Assembly: GCA_033980235.1 (NCBI GenBank)
Contig: CM067067.1
Location: 33,118,451 to 33,182,450, forward strand
DNA length: 64,000 nucleotides
From: Diadema setosum
Taxonomy: Eukaryota; Echinodermata; Echinoidea; Diadematoida; Diadematidae
Direction of reading: 5' to 3'
The notes beneath the pieces are model-generated. The model saw only the letters and a list, made by a program, of their open reading frames with translations, made no database searches and was not told where the DNA came from. How positions within the stretch are numbered: the stretch's first letter is position 1; every line of letters begins with the position of its first letter. Below are positions 1 through 14,300 of the stretch, one piece after another. The translations under genes were made by a program, and so were the position numbers.

Positions 1-257
1 TTTCATTATTACCAAATCTCATTAAAATGGACAAAGTAAATACAGCTAAAATTACTATTTTCATAGGTAAAATCCTTTTGTACTAACAAAATCTAGTTGT
101 ATCCCTGTTTGTTATAACAGGGTTTGCCTGTATTTCATGATATCCACATGTTTGAAGAACTGCAGGTGCTATAACTTTACTAACTGGTGATGTAATCCCA
201 TACATAGTGGACATAGTTTCACACAGATTTTCCACCATCACTTAGAAATTCTTGTGA

Positions 258-2207
258 TTTATTTTTAACTTGAAATAAATGTTAAAGCTCATACAGCCTA
301 TCTTCAATGAACTGTGTCCAAAATTGCTTCTGCTAATATTCACACAAAGCAGCCCGACGCTTTATGTCAGTAGTACCATGCAAAATAAAAGGAATACAAG
401 TATAATGCCAGTGAGAGGGCACTTGGAAAATAAACTCATGGCAGCAACACACTGTAAATCAATATAAACCTAACAAATACAACACACTGTTAAAGTTTGG
501 TCGAGCAAGGACTGAAATTTTCTTCACTTTCCTGATTCTGTGCATGCCTTGAAGCCAATTCAATGTAAACACTTGATTTCCTCAGGTGAATGTTACACTG
601 AATTATGACTCAGATTATGAATCGATTATTAATTTTACAGAGATTTTGCCACGCAAGTCATTATTTCAAGCTGTACTGGGTGTATTTTACCTAGATCTCA
701 ACCCCTTGAAAGGTTTTGCTGATGAGAAGAAATGACTTTTGATCCTCGATGAATGGTTGTGAGCATTATGAACAGTTACAATGAGACAATTTCAGAATTA
801 AGAAAAAAAAATCAGGATATTGAAAAACATGCTCAGCTGATAATGCTAAGAGCAATCAATTAACAAATTATCACTCAAAAACTAGAAGCATATCCATGTA
901 TAAATGCGATCTACTGCATGTCAAGTTTAGAATTTAAGCCCTGGTGGCGATGCGGAGTAAAAGATAAAGAAAAATAAAGTTAAATGTATTTTTGTGTTTG
1001 TACGTGTGTGTTTGTTGCACTGTCAAACAAATACTGTACATGTTATGTCTAAACAACCTATGTAGGAACAAACACAAAAATATTCTTTGCAATACCTTGC
1101 TCATTCAAAAATGAAATGGTTTAAAACAAGCGTTGCATAAATTGTGGCATACTCAGCATTTCTTGCACAATGGTGCTAGGAAGGATGAGTTTGACAAGGT
1201 GATAACAACAAATGGAATATCCCTCAAACACTGAAATCAAGTCCGTATCGTGAGTATACAACATGCACATTTTCGGACAGTGTATAATCAGATGATATTT
1301 TGCATTGAAACCAGCTGAATCAACTCCAAGTGAGCAAATCGGACACAAGGTTTCAAGTGGTCAATTTTCTTTCCTCTTCCACACCAGGGCCGAGCAAACA
1401 TTGCACTCATTTAAATGCTGACAGGAAAGAACAAATCCTTCCTCAAATCTTGGTTTAATCCACATCCTTTCTTTTTTTTTTGTCCTTGAGAATTAAACAG
1501 AAATATCATTCAATCATCCAACACAACATATACATATATTCTTCTTACCAATATATGAGGAAATGCTTTCAATCTTTTGAAAGCATCCTACTCTTCAATT
1601 GCTTTTTATGCTAGCATTTAAAAAAAAAAAAATCAATACTGTTCAGTGTAATTTACTGACCAATTCAAAAAACTCCAAACACCTGGTTCATTTGCCCCCC
1701 TCCCCCTCCCAAAAAAAAGAGCAAAACTTGAGAATGAACAAAGTAGAGAGAATTCTTCACTTTTTTTTTTGTTTTTTTGATCAACACATTTCGTCTGCTT
1801 CTGTCAAAGAAACACTTCCATTTGATCCCCTCTACAAATTATGTCTTTGCGTACTGCATTGTCATCACTACTACAAAAGCACGCTTTCTTTTTATGCACA
1901 TAAAGAAGTATCATGATTAAACTGAAGATTTCCGTTATCTCAGCACTGAAGGAAAACATGGTCTTTGTTACTTTATGTGACTTCACAGGTCAATTCATAA
2001 TGCAATATCTCTCCAAGCTTTTCTCACGAATAAATGCAAATCCCAACAGTGCCGTTTTACACTGGGTCACTTCCCAATTACACATCCCATCTATACAGAT
2101 CCAATTAGGTTATCTACAGAGATTCTGACCACTGTGAAAGTGGAACACAGGAAAAAAAAACCACAAGAAATTTCACTGGAACTTCTAAACTAAATGCCTG
2201 ATGTCAT
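258..2207 (-). other. STT3B: STT3B 3' UTR region, poly(A) site not settled
   Basis: No coding exon is seen here. On the minus strand an ATTAAA lies at 1454-1459 (~750 nt 3' UTR) and an AATAAA at 258-263 (~1.95 kb 3' UTR). Either could be the cleavage signal. A LINE-like relic (1271-1381) overlaps the longer version. Positions 1-257 hold nothing recognisable. Confidence 0.4.
1271..1381 (-). pseudogene. Possible non-LTR retrotransposon ORF2 C-terminal relic
   Basis: Minus-strand translation gives WKRKEN, a stop (1361-1363), then PLETLCPIC, ten residues, YHLIIHCP. This resembles the C-terminal RPLE.RLCPxC...HxxxxCP zinc-binding end of non-LTR retrotransposon ORF2 proteins. The stop is one transition away from CGA (Arg). 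The piece is very short and could be chance. Confidence 0.33.
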
Positions 2208-2300
2208 CTACGTCCTCTTGCCGCTATTCTTGCCTCTAGTCCGTTTACCCCTCTTGACAACTGGCTTGTTCTTGATGAAACCACGCCTCTTCTTGCTTGT
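2208..2300 (-). CDS. STT3B: STT3B exon 18 (residues 803-832, stop)
   Basis: The terminal exon encodes [18 protein letters not shown] and a Lys/Arg-rich end SGKRT, with TAG at 2208-2210. The human counterpart is TTKRKRGYIKNKLV. Acceptor TTAG. The basic tail is specific to the STT3B-type C-terminus. Confidence 0.93.
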   Translation of the reverse strand, partial: TSKKRRGFIKNKPVVKRGKRTRGKNSGKRT

Positions 2301-5300
2301 CTAAGGAGGAAGAACAGGAAAAAAATTCAAAAAGTAAATGAATAATAATGAAATAAATTTTTAAAAAGTTTAAAATGTATGGTTATGGCAAGTTGATAAA
2401 GGGTGACATGTGTGTAACAGCTAAGTGTGAACAACAGATATTGGTATGATAACTGTGCAGCAAAGAAGTCACATGCATGAAACACATTCTGCTCAGTCAT
2501 CAGACATTCACCACAGATAGGGTTCTTCTTTTAAAAACATTTTTTCTTTCTTCCTCTCCATTGAGAGAGAGGCATCACTTTGCTTTGAGATAACAGTGCT
2601 CTCTATACATCAAAGTATTTCCATGGGATTTCCTACCAAATACATCCACACCTTCTATAGGCCAGAACTGTATGAAGCAAATCTAAAAAAAACTTCCCAC
2701 AATGATGTGAAATAAAATGATATTAAGCGGCTGAAGAGTGCAGTCTGCTTATATTCACCAAATATCATGCTAATTGGGTATCAAACCCAAACCTGCCTGG
2801 TATAGCAGAGCACTGTACAAAGGTATGAGCATTGTGCACCTTCAATAGCAAAACGACACTGTCCTGTCAACTTTGCGATCGTGATGAATGAAAATGAAGC
2901 AAAAATTTGCCAGAGTTTAACAACTATTGATACAGTCCGGATAGGTCTCGGGGTCTGCTAAGAGGTAGATAGACTATGCCATGGGAGACCAGTGATGTGT
3001 TTTTATTGTGGCGTAGCCATGGAGACAGGACAGCACAGCTGGTAGAACATCATCAGAACAGTGCGAGATAAAGGGTGGTGTACTACATGTTGCACGCATC
3101 TCTCACCTTCTTGGAGACGTATTTCTTCTTTCCAGCTTTACGCTTGAGCGGCTTGCCAAGGGTCACCCTGTTGCGGAGAGGCTTGACCTTGTAAATGCGT
3201 ACCAACCAGTGCTCCGTGGTGTACGCCTCCTCTAGGTGCTCAAACGAGATGTCCTTCTTGCCGATTTCAACTCCTCGCGTCCGATCAAATCCTGGCGGCG
3301 ATCTGGGGTCCAGCTAAGGCAATTAAGGAGAAATAAATACTTTGCAACTCACTGACTAATAATAACAACAACAACAGCGACAACTGCAACAACGACAATG
3401 ATAACGATGATCAAGAGGATATAGATGATAAGGTCTTCTTTATCCAGGGTAGCTTCTTCACTGTTGCCACTTCTCTACCAGAGGCCCCGTTATCATTACC
3501 CTCACGTTGCAAGCTACCCATTCATACACCTAGATCGAGAGGGACGTGGTGGGTAAGACCATCTTATCCAAGGAAGTAGGCACGTGACAGGATTCAAACT
3601 CAGGACCTTCAATGAACACCACAAGCCTCATCCACTATGCCACTATGCTCCCACTATTAAACTCACTCGACTATTACAAGCCATTTTGGGATGACTCTTA
3701 CCATGATGAAGTCTATATCAATACCAAGTTTAAACACTGGCAGCAATAAAATGATACAAATAGTACTTAAAGTGCATGCTGCGAAAAGTTACAGCATTGT
3801 TTTTATCTTCTAAGAAATCAAGTTCTGATGACAAAATCATCTACAAAATGAAAATACTAATCTAAATGGTAGCACTTTCACAAAATTCTATTGAAAATAT
3901 TTGTCTTGGGTGAACCCAACACTCGAGATAAACAGTGGTAATCAATTTCACTCAATTTCTATTTTTTTTCTTTTTTGCTTAAACTCCTTATTTGTAGATA
4001 TTCAAAATCCTACATGCAAAGCATACACAATTTTCTTTACAAATGCTATTGCAACATTACTGTATACGCCGAATATTTCGCAAGGTTTTTATTTTCGCGA
4101 GTCAGCTGCTATTCACAAAATTAAAAACACGCGAAAATATTGACTCTGATCCCGATTTGAATGCGATGTACGCGTACACATTTCTCTATTCAGTACACGA
4201 CTCCACGATCGCGAATTTAAGCACTCGCAAAATTGTCGGGAAGTCTCGATTCTCGAAAATTTAGGCTCGTGAAATATATGGCGTATACAGTAAATGATGG
4301 AAAAATTTAATGTATTTTCTCTTCTTTGATTCATCACTTTTCATCCTTTAGTTTGGTAACACTCCGATAAGACTAATCTTGACTGATTCACAGAATCTGG
4401 ATCAAAGTTTCTTTATATTTTGCTTATTTGTTCACTTACTTGTTTGTTTGTTGTGTGTGTGTGTTCTTTTTTTCCTTTTCTTTTCTTTTGTTGTTGTTGT
4501 TTTGGGTAGAATATACAAATCAGAAGCAACTTTGCATACTCTACATTGTGATAGAGCATGAAATATCATACCTGTAATTGTCCGAAGCGATAATAACACA
4601 TCTTGTACATGAGACAGTTGTGAAGTATCGGGGATCCTGCCCTGTCTACACGGAACTCCCCATTAGCTGTGAAGTAATTGCTTTCCTGGTAAAGAGAAAT
4701 TAAGCAAAAGAAAAAAACAAAAACTCTGCATTTTCTATTGGCATTTTTTTGGCAATGTATGTTTACTCAAGTTTTTCTCCGCTTTTAGCTTGTCAGTCAG
4801 ACATTATGCGCAAAATGCTCATTTCCAGTAGAGCAACATTACTTGCATAAACTTACATCTTACAACTTTGTAAGAATTTATAGCATTCATATCAATACAC
4901 TCTGTTAAATACATTGATAAGATTACAGTGATCAAGGAAGAATTTCTCATCAGAATAAAATTAGAAAATGGGAGAATTAATGACAAATACAAGAGCAATC
5001 AATCAAATTTAACATTGCTGAGTTTTATACTAATCTCTTTATTCCTACAGATAATGTAGCTTTAAACTAGTTGTTGATACCAGCCTTTCTGTTATCATTT
5101 CATTAAAAAAAAATCCTGTACTTGGAAACATCCAAGTAATACAAGCACAAACACTACAGGGGAATTTGTTGGCACTGGAAGGGAAATAATAGAGAAACAA
5201 TGGTTACTAGTTGCTAATAAAATGTGGTGTCACCAGATTCTATCACACAATTCTTCAAGAAAATATACACCGAAACTTTGCACTTGACAACAGGGATATT

Positions 5301-8300
5301 GAAATAAAGCCACAAACAAGATAAACACACTATATTAGAAACAGAAAGTGCACCAGAAATATGAGGAAGAAACACCTCTCCTGAAGCAAAATGAAATGTC
5401 CTGTGTTCTTTTTCTTTGCCAAATAACTTGCCTATAAATATTTATGTGGAAGAATGGACAAACTGTTGCTAGCGCTAAAATAATCATCCCAGTACATTCA
5501 CTTTCTTTGTTTACATCCAACAAAGTGGTTGCAAGAAGAGAAGAGAGGAGAGATAACTTACTTTAATATCTCGAGGATGCTCCCCTTCAGCTATTCTAAC
5601 CATCCACAAAAATTTGTTGATGTCGTCTCCGGAATAGCCGATCATGCCGCCGAATATCACCAGCACGTAGTCGACACTCAGCGACTGCATAATCTTGTAC
5701 GCCTCCGTCTCATTGGAGGACATGGCTTTACCGACCTGTGTGAATAATACCACTGTCCAATCAGCTTTCGTCATAAATCCCTTTGTGTGTGTTGATAAGT
5801 GCCACTGGCACAAAAAACCCATAGCACTGTTCTCACTGTCCAAAGTCCCTTGCACAAAAGGGTTAATATTTCAGTGGATTCACAACACATATGTGCATGC
5901 GCAGAGAAGCCGACAGTCAACACTGATGCAAAATGTTTGTGGTAGATGAATAGTATAAGAAGTCAGATGATTTTCGAGTGAACATCCTTTCTGCCAGATC
6001 AGCAGACTGTATCTGTCAGGATATTTGCTTTTGACTTACCAATGCTACTTGGCTACGGTACCACAAAACTCAGAAAGCGTCAGATCTTGACTCCCCAGTG
6101 TTCTACAACTGTACTGTTCCACAAATTGTTAAAAACTTGAAAGCATGCTGTATCATCCCTGGGGTGATGGGAACTTCTATCTCATTTGGCATATGCTGAA
6201 GAATCTCCTATCTCAACTCTGAACAAAGTACTGCTTTGATTTTAAAAAGGGAATAATTATCAATGTAATTCATAAACAATATTTCTACATTATTTGATGT
6301 CAAAACTGATGTTATTGGGCAAAAATATTGCAAAACTGAAATAATTTTTTTCACTCTCCTGAAAATTCATGATTTTGAGAAATAAGATTTTTGTCACCCA
6401 AGGGATGATAAGACTGTTATCCCATGTATTGCTGGAAAAACTGAAGGCGTCAAAAGTAACTACCAATGCTATTGGCTACTGGTCCGCATATTGCTGGACA
6501 CTTGTGTCAAAACTTGACTTACCAATGCTATAGACTATTGTTCCACCTATTGGTGTAAATTCAAAACTTGACTTACCAATGCTATATGACTATTGTTCCA
6601 TGTATTGTTGTCCACTAGCGTCGTCTTGTTGCCCATGCCTGCTATTTGATAGCCATAGTCCCACCACGACATGACACGCACATGGTCATCAGTATTCTTA
6701 CGCAGCCAGTAGTAGGCCTCTCGAAAGTCATCTAGAATCACGCGAGACCTAAACAAAACAATGTCAATTTACAATTGAGAGAGCACTGCACTAAGTTACA
6801 AGGGAATTAGGATCTACTAAACTTCATGTTGACACTGAACACTGTTGCAAGAGTGCTTGACTTTTCACTTACAAGTCAATTCGATATTCCTTGTTTCTAG
6901 GTCTGACCCAGACAATGGTCTCACCTGGAATGTATGAAAACATCCCCCTCCCCCCCCCCAAAAAAAAAAAAAAGAAAAAGAAAAAAAAAATCACTATTAT
7001 TTCCTAATGATTTTTTGTTTACCATATCTGCCCAACATATCTGGAGTCGCAGAGGTGTAATTGGTAGTGTCATGACTGAGTGGATAAGAGCACTCGTCTC
7101 TGAATCACATGAACGTATTATGGGTTTGTGGGTTAAAGTCCATGCAATGCCTGACACCTTTGCCCTTCAGCAAAGGTATTTTGTCCACATTGCTGCTCTT
7201 CCACCCTGCAGTAGGCCTAAAAAAAGAGTACCCAGTAGGATGAGAATATTTCTGTTGGTTGACCAGCACGTGCGTGCCTGTAAAATGCCGACTGGCTGGA
7301 ATGATCCCAAGGGAGTGGAGAGTGAGCACAGTCAGTGCTGGTTGGAAATAATGCATCCAGTGACCACAGTAATAAAAGTATCTAAAGTGCAGTGAAATCA
7401 TATTCTTAACAAGTCTGAAATGTGCTACATAAAAACTAGCTATTATAATTATAATCATGATAATATATGTGTGGTCATGCTGAAAAGTACTGGCCTTTCC
7501 TTGACGGTTGATGCTCTCGTAACCAACACAGACTATCTGATATTCCACTGCTATTTCAAGCAGGCACTACTTCACTCAAATACAACAGAAGCCTTTGCAT
7601 CAAGCGGTGTACCCCTGATTGGGTTGAGGCCACCTACCCGTCCTGGTTGTGAGAGGCAAGAACGATACTGGGTGAGGAGTAGGCGTTGCTGGTGACCCAG
7701 GTACAGTGCACAGAGAAGAGCATCAGTGTCATGATGATTGCCACCACCACGAAGCCCTTGAGGTTTCCCCCCATCCCCTCCTCCTCCTTCCCCTTGTCCG
7801 TCTTGATGCGACGAATCTTCCCAGCCTGCGGAAGGGTACAAGCAGTAGATTGTAGATATTCAATACCAATACTATCACACAGACTTGACTTGTTGTGCAC
7901 ACATGAGAAAAATAAAACACCACCACAACAAATTATGACGCATGTCTACAATAGAAAAAAAAACAAAAAACAAAAAAAAACTAGATATATCGCTACGGCG
8001 ACTGATATGCCTCCGCCATCATGCATGGTTCTCCTAATAGGTCTATAGTACAATGTCTTGACAATGTGTGATGACAGTTTCACACAATTGGCAAAATATT
8101 AAAATGACAGGTTTGCCACAAATGTGCTGAATGTTCACTTTCCTAGAACTAGGTTCAATTGGATGAATTATTCAAATGTCAGAGTGCAGGTATTTAGGGA
8201 AGTAATGATTTCTACTTGACTTTTGACCCTTTTATAAGTTTATGCTTTGAGTAATTTTCAAGGTATTGAGAAAGAGTATAATTTCAGTATCAAATGGGAA

Positions 8301-11300
8301 AATAGCATTATCTAAACCTGGTCTTTGACCGTTGACCTCACAGTTCCACAGAGAATCACTGTTAGGTAGAACATGCATAAATATGTAAGTTTCATGATGA
8401 TACCTTGAGTTACTTTCGAGATATGGAGGAAAAAGTGCAATTTAGCACTTTCACTTGACCTTTGACCTTTGACCTTTTGGCAAGAAACTTCCCCAAAAAT
8501 ATATATTGGGTAATACATGCCATACATCCAGTTTAAAAAAAAAAAAAAAAAAAACCTTCAGGCATATTGCATTTTAAGGAAAGTAGTGATATTTTGAGGA
8601 GTTGACCTTGACCTTTGACCCCCCTGACCTTTGACCCATGACCCCCAACTTCCCTAGATAATCACTGCCCATCGGTACAAGCATATATACTAAGTTCTAT
8701 GAAGATACCTTGAACCATCTGCGAGATATGGAGAAATATGTGGAATTTCAATTTTTTTTCACAAAATAACCTGTGACCTTTGACCTTTGACCCTGTGACC
8801 CTAAAATCCACACAAAGTATTATCCCCCAAGGATATACCCTCATACCAAGTTTGATGTAAAACCACCACACGGTTCTTGAGATATCGACAAAAACAAAAC
8901 GGGACGGACGGACGTACGGACGGACGTACGGACGGACGGACGGACGGACGGACGGACGGACGGACGTACGGACGGACGGACGGACGGACGGACGACCCGA
9001 AAACATAATGCCTCCGGCCACTTCGTTGCGGAGGCATAAAAACATTGAGAGGAGGGTGCAAAAAAAAAAAATCTACAGGTGAAAATGTTGGCTACAGCTC
9101 AACAAGAAAATTGGGACACACAAAACTAGAGCAATAAGCTTCTAAACTTTCAACATTTGATCTCAGAAAGTTGATTGCACTTCACATCTACACAAGTAAG
9201 AACTCAACTACACAGAACCGAACATAGAACACCTAAAACCTAGCAAGTGGCATCTTGGGTATCTAGTTAATTCACAAAATGCATATGAGGGCAAACTCAT
9301 ATCATCACACCTTTACTTCTTCTCCTTTTTCATATGGCAGTTTGCCTAGTTGATACCATTTGCTGACCGTTTGTTGCTAAAAATAACGTCACAAGACAGC
9401 TGAATTAGCATTGGGATCAATATCACCAACTGCTGAAATTTGGCAGCATTGATAGCAATGTGTAACTGTACATCTTACAAGCATGGGATGGCACTACACA
9501 ATGCTATAGCCCGTGGTATGACAGTACCCCAGGGTGTGGCATAATGTATCATATCCCTATGGTTCAAGGAGTCGCTCACCTTGTCGTAGTACTTTCTGTT
9601 CTTGCGGTCATTGTCCTCCTCATCCTCGTCGTCCTCGTCCTCGGCCGACTGCGACTTCTTGGGCAGCTCGTCGACCAGGTACTCGTTGAGGGTCTTGCTG
9701 ATGGCGATGGCAGCCAGGATGCAGACCACTGGGGTGAGGGTCAGCATCAGACGCACCATGACCCCGGCAAAGTACACGGCACTCAAGGCATACAAGGTGA
9801 CTGTACGGAGACAGACCAAAGAGGGCGATATACTGAATACATGTGATCAGCAATTTACACCTGCGGTGTTTCTTGTCCATCAGCATATCTTTTTTCATGT
9901 ATGCATATGAAGTACGACTGATTTAGATTTCCTATCCTGACTTCCTACAGACAGAATCAGAATCAAACACGCAAACAAATTACACTCGACATCAGGCCTA
10001 TGTAAACCTAATCATACATATTCATGGTTAAATTTACTCTTCTCACCTTCCTTGCAACAGCCTATAAAGATTGCTTGCACTACAGCCTCAGTCTGTTTCT
10101 CTCCAAATCAAATTGTACCTCGGAGGATTATTTGGATTATGGGCATCCTTATATTGCAAGTGATTGTGGCATAACACATAATCAAATACTGCATTAGTAC
10201 TCGTCTTTTCAAAGGCTGTCCAACGCAAATCTGTATTGACCGTCATTGGCATCCTTTTCTGAAAGGAAATTTTGGCTGCAACGTTTACAAGAAATGCTCG
10301 AGAGCTACGTGCTAACAATGAAAACCTACAGGCACTCTTCTTTTTTTTTTTTACCCACTACACTATGTCTTCTTCTTCCCGTCAAAGACCAGGGACCCAT
10401 TTCATAAAAAGTTGATATGATAACAACTCTTGCTGGAATGTCAATTGTCATGGTAACAACAAAAATCCAGCTTCCTGATTGGCTGTTGCTATTGGAAGTT
10501 GCCATTCCAGCAAGAGTTGCTATCCTAACATCTTTCATGAAATGGGGCCCAGATGTGCCAAGCTGATGATGTTAACGGCTACCAGCTGTGCATGGCAAGT
10601 CACGAGGGAATATTATCATTTTCCAATTTTCCAAATAGTTTGGCACTTTCTCTTGTAGCTTTCAAATAAAATGAAGGCTAACTCACTGAAGACACGTTCA
10701 TCATTGATCTCCTTGATGACAAACCAGAGTCCGGCCGGAAAGGTGCAGACCAGGATGTGAAGGTCAAAGAAGAAGGACACCCAGGTCGTCGGCTGGTGCT
10801 CCGACACCGACGCTATGATTGGAATGTGGATCTTGGCGTAGCTGAATGGACAGAGACATACAACTGGTTATAAAGCTTATGAATAGTTGAAAGGAAACTT
10901 TCCTCAAAGATCTGGTAGGGTGGGGATACCATGGAGGAGGAAGGCTGGCACAGCTCGGATATATTTGAGAATTCCTGTAATAAACTGCACATAGTTTTAC
11001 CACTGATCACTGTGTAAGTGCACACACATCTAAATAATCTCAATTGGAGTCAACGTTACTGATGAGCATACACTTTGATGCACATATTTGCTGATCGATG
11101 CTTTTGGCCGTTTTTGAAAGTACCTCGGTGAGCAGCAAATTACTGTATACACCATATTATATTTCGTGAGTCTAAATTTTCGCGAATCGGGATTCCCGAC
11201 GATTTCGCGAGTGGTTAAATTCGCGATCGTGGTGTCCTGCACTGAATGGAGAAATGTACATGAGTACACATTTTTTTTTGTATGTGTTGAAATGATATCC

Positions 11301-14300
11301 AGGGAAAGGCATGCATCATTTGCATCAGATTTTTGTTGTGTTGCAATACCTTTGTAATTATGATTTTAAGGAGACAGGGTAGAAGCTTCTTTATTATTAA
11401 CCCAAAGCATGATTTTTTGCTGTGAGGTAATGACATCATCAGCACATTTGACTTGCCTCTGTGGTTGCGAATAATACCACTGTTTAAGGAAAACTTACCC
11501 TGTGTCGTAGAGAGAGTAGAATCTTCCACTCCATGGCGCCACATAACCTGCAGAGAAAACATCCCGGCAATTTTAGAAATCTGCATAAAATATGGGCTCT
11601 ACCAATAACAGGTCCTAACACAGTCAAGTCTACACAGAAGAGCACCCAAGAAAACAACAACAACAACAACAACAACAGAGCATTGACTTACAATAGCACA
11701 ATGACCTTTCTGTCAGCAATTCCGAATAGCGACAAACCCCTTTGTCTCACCGCTACACTGTTACGCAATGGCTGCAAACTGCACTGCGAACAGTGTGTTG
11801 GATTTATGCATGGGTATTGTTTCTATAATAAAAATCTACAATGGGTCACTAAGAATGGAAAATATTGTTGATTTCTTTTGTATAATATGTTGTTTTTTAG
11901 TGTACCTTGCTGTGTGTTCATTCATAGCATCTTATTTATCTATGCCCAACCGAGGCTGAATTTATACATTATCAACAACTCGTTGATTTGCTGTTATTTT
12001 GGGATGATGGGTATTCTACACAGGTGGCTCCAACATCAGATTTGACCACACATCAACTTTGAATCCATTAGACAAAGGAAGCTTGCAGCGGACAATCAAT
12101 GTGATATGAACCAATACATACTTGAATGCACTGCTACATGTTGCCATTTGGCTGTACAACTTTATGCAAATACAAAGATCTGAAACTTTTCCTTTAATGA
12201 GTGAATGATATCATTCTGCCAGAACAGCCAAGTGGAATTTCAGCACTCTTACATAATGCCAAAGCACTTTACTTATCAACATTCTCATTATTCTTACAAG
12301 TCTTGTAATTACCCCCATCGTCAAGACACTGGCTATCCTACTTACCAGTGATAATTTCTTTGTGGCACACTTACCAGCATATGTTAGGAACACGACAGCA
12401 CAAAAAGTGATTCCCGCTGTTCCGATCACGCCAAAGAAGAAGAGTGAGCGGAACTCTTGCTTGGTCAAGAAGTCTTGGATATATCTCAAGAAGGCAAAAG
12501 CTTGTAGAAGCACAAATGTCCCTGAATATGAAGAGAAAAATAGTCAGTTTAAGACAAGGTTGCTCCATAGATGTGTACAAAACAATAAACAAAACAAATG
12601 AACCAAATAATCACAGAAAACAATGGAATCAAATAACTTCATATCAATAAGGCTTCGGGAACAGGAGACAAGGTTATGTAAATACGATATCGCTCTGAAA
12701 CACTGCAACCCATTTCTCTATGTGGAGGGAGCAAATACATATTTCTCATACACACAAAAATAAAAATTTGGGGGCTTCAAAATGGACAACTGATCCACAT
12801 AAGATATTGCATCATATTTCAAGAGGAATCTATAATATTTGTCTCATAAACCACTGGAAGACAACTTATGCACTCACAGAAAACAAACAATTTACAAACA
12901 AACAAGACAGATAATTTAAATTTTTCTTTGCTGACAGTAAGGCCTATACATACAATTTGCCTAAAGACGAAATTTCATGGAATTTGAAAGGCTTACAAAA
13001 AAGGGTCACAGGTTAAGGTGGGAAAAAAAAAAGGTTATAGAAAGCACTTTGTCTTGATGTTCTCTAATACTTTACTCACCAGCAGCGGCCATGTGTTCAC
13101 TGGTTCGGACAGGCTGAAATCCAACAAACGGCACTTGCATGGACAATAACGTCCCCAGCACATAGTATGTGCAGAATGCTGAAACATTGGGATGACAATG
13201 ATATTTTATAATAATAAATTTAATGATGACGATGAGCAGGGCTCAACATTAGTGGTGACCTGGGGCCAATAAAAGTTGATGTTTGGCCACTAAATTTCCA
13301 AAAAGGCCATGTTTTGGTAGCCCGATCGGGCACTTCAGATTCAAAATGGATTGCTGTGTTTCTGATTACTTCGGGTCACTACATTTGTTGTTTTGGCCAC
13401 CACAATTGGCCTGAATGGGCCACCAGAAAAAAAAAAAGTTAGTGCTGAGCCCCAATGATGACGATAATGATACATCAGTATATATTTTGCAGGATAAGGA
13501 TCTCAAAGATGTGTACCATACACACAGACCAGCTAAAGGGAAACAGACACTGCCTTTAATGACAAGATGGTATCATATAACAGTCTCTTTCTTGTATACA
13601 TACCAGAGACATAATTGCCGAGCATTCTGTGATGAATAGGATGTTACATTGTGCTGGTCACATTAAATTCCTGATTTCAGCACAAATGCCATACTCTTCA
13701 TTATGGAATGCAATGAATAGAGACTGAAAAATACATTGCATTTGCAGTGCATGTCTCTTCACTGAAGTTACATCATTACATTGCATCCTCATTCAGAAAC
13801 TTGGCAGAATAATGTGGAAAATTCTTGAAAAGAAAATCTTTGAAAAATTGTTTACAGTTAACCAAAATGAGAAAAAAGTTCTTCCTAAACACATAAATTG
13901 TCTTACATCGCAACTATTCCTTGCAGAGTTCAATAATCAGAGCATAAGAACTAAACCTGCTTAAATAATAAACATCAAAACTTACTACATGAAAGTGTTG
14001 TATGGATGTGAGGACTCAACATTACTTTCTAAATAAACTCCTCACACATTAACCTGTTGAGGACGCACTGATTTTGCTACAACATGCATTTCCCATAGAC
14101 CCCTGTCTGTCCATTCAATCGCTACTTTGTGATGGTGCACCCTTCTAATAATTCCTGCTTTGGAATGTAGCATGCATACTGTTCACACTTACCCACGTAT
14201 ATACGATTGGAGTACCTCCCCATGAGTAGAAGCACACATACATGTAGAGGAATAAGGTTGATTATGAACACGTAGCCACCCCATGCCGAGACCTGAAAGT

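Noticed and set aside
7050..7140. Functional tRNA gene
   Set aside because: A- and B-box-like words are present but the sequence cannot form a full cloverleaf and continues into a SINE body.
6934..7548. 153- and 147-codon frames on both strands
   Set aside because: Both run through the SINE at 7050-7395 and a poly-C/poly-A junction. Low-complexity and tRNA-derived.
8662..9061. Pro-Ser-Val-Arg repeat frames
   Set aside because: Translations of the GGAC/GTCC tract inside a mobile element. The same holds at 43886-44173.
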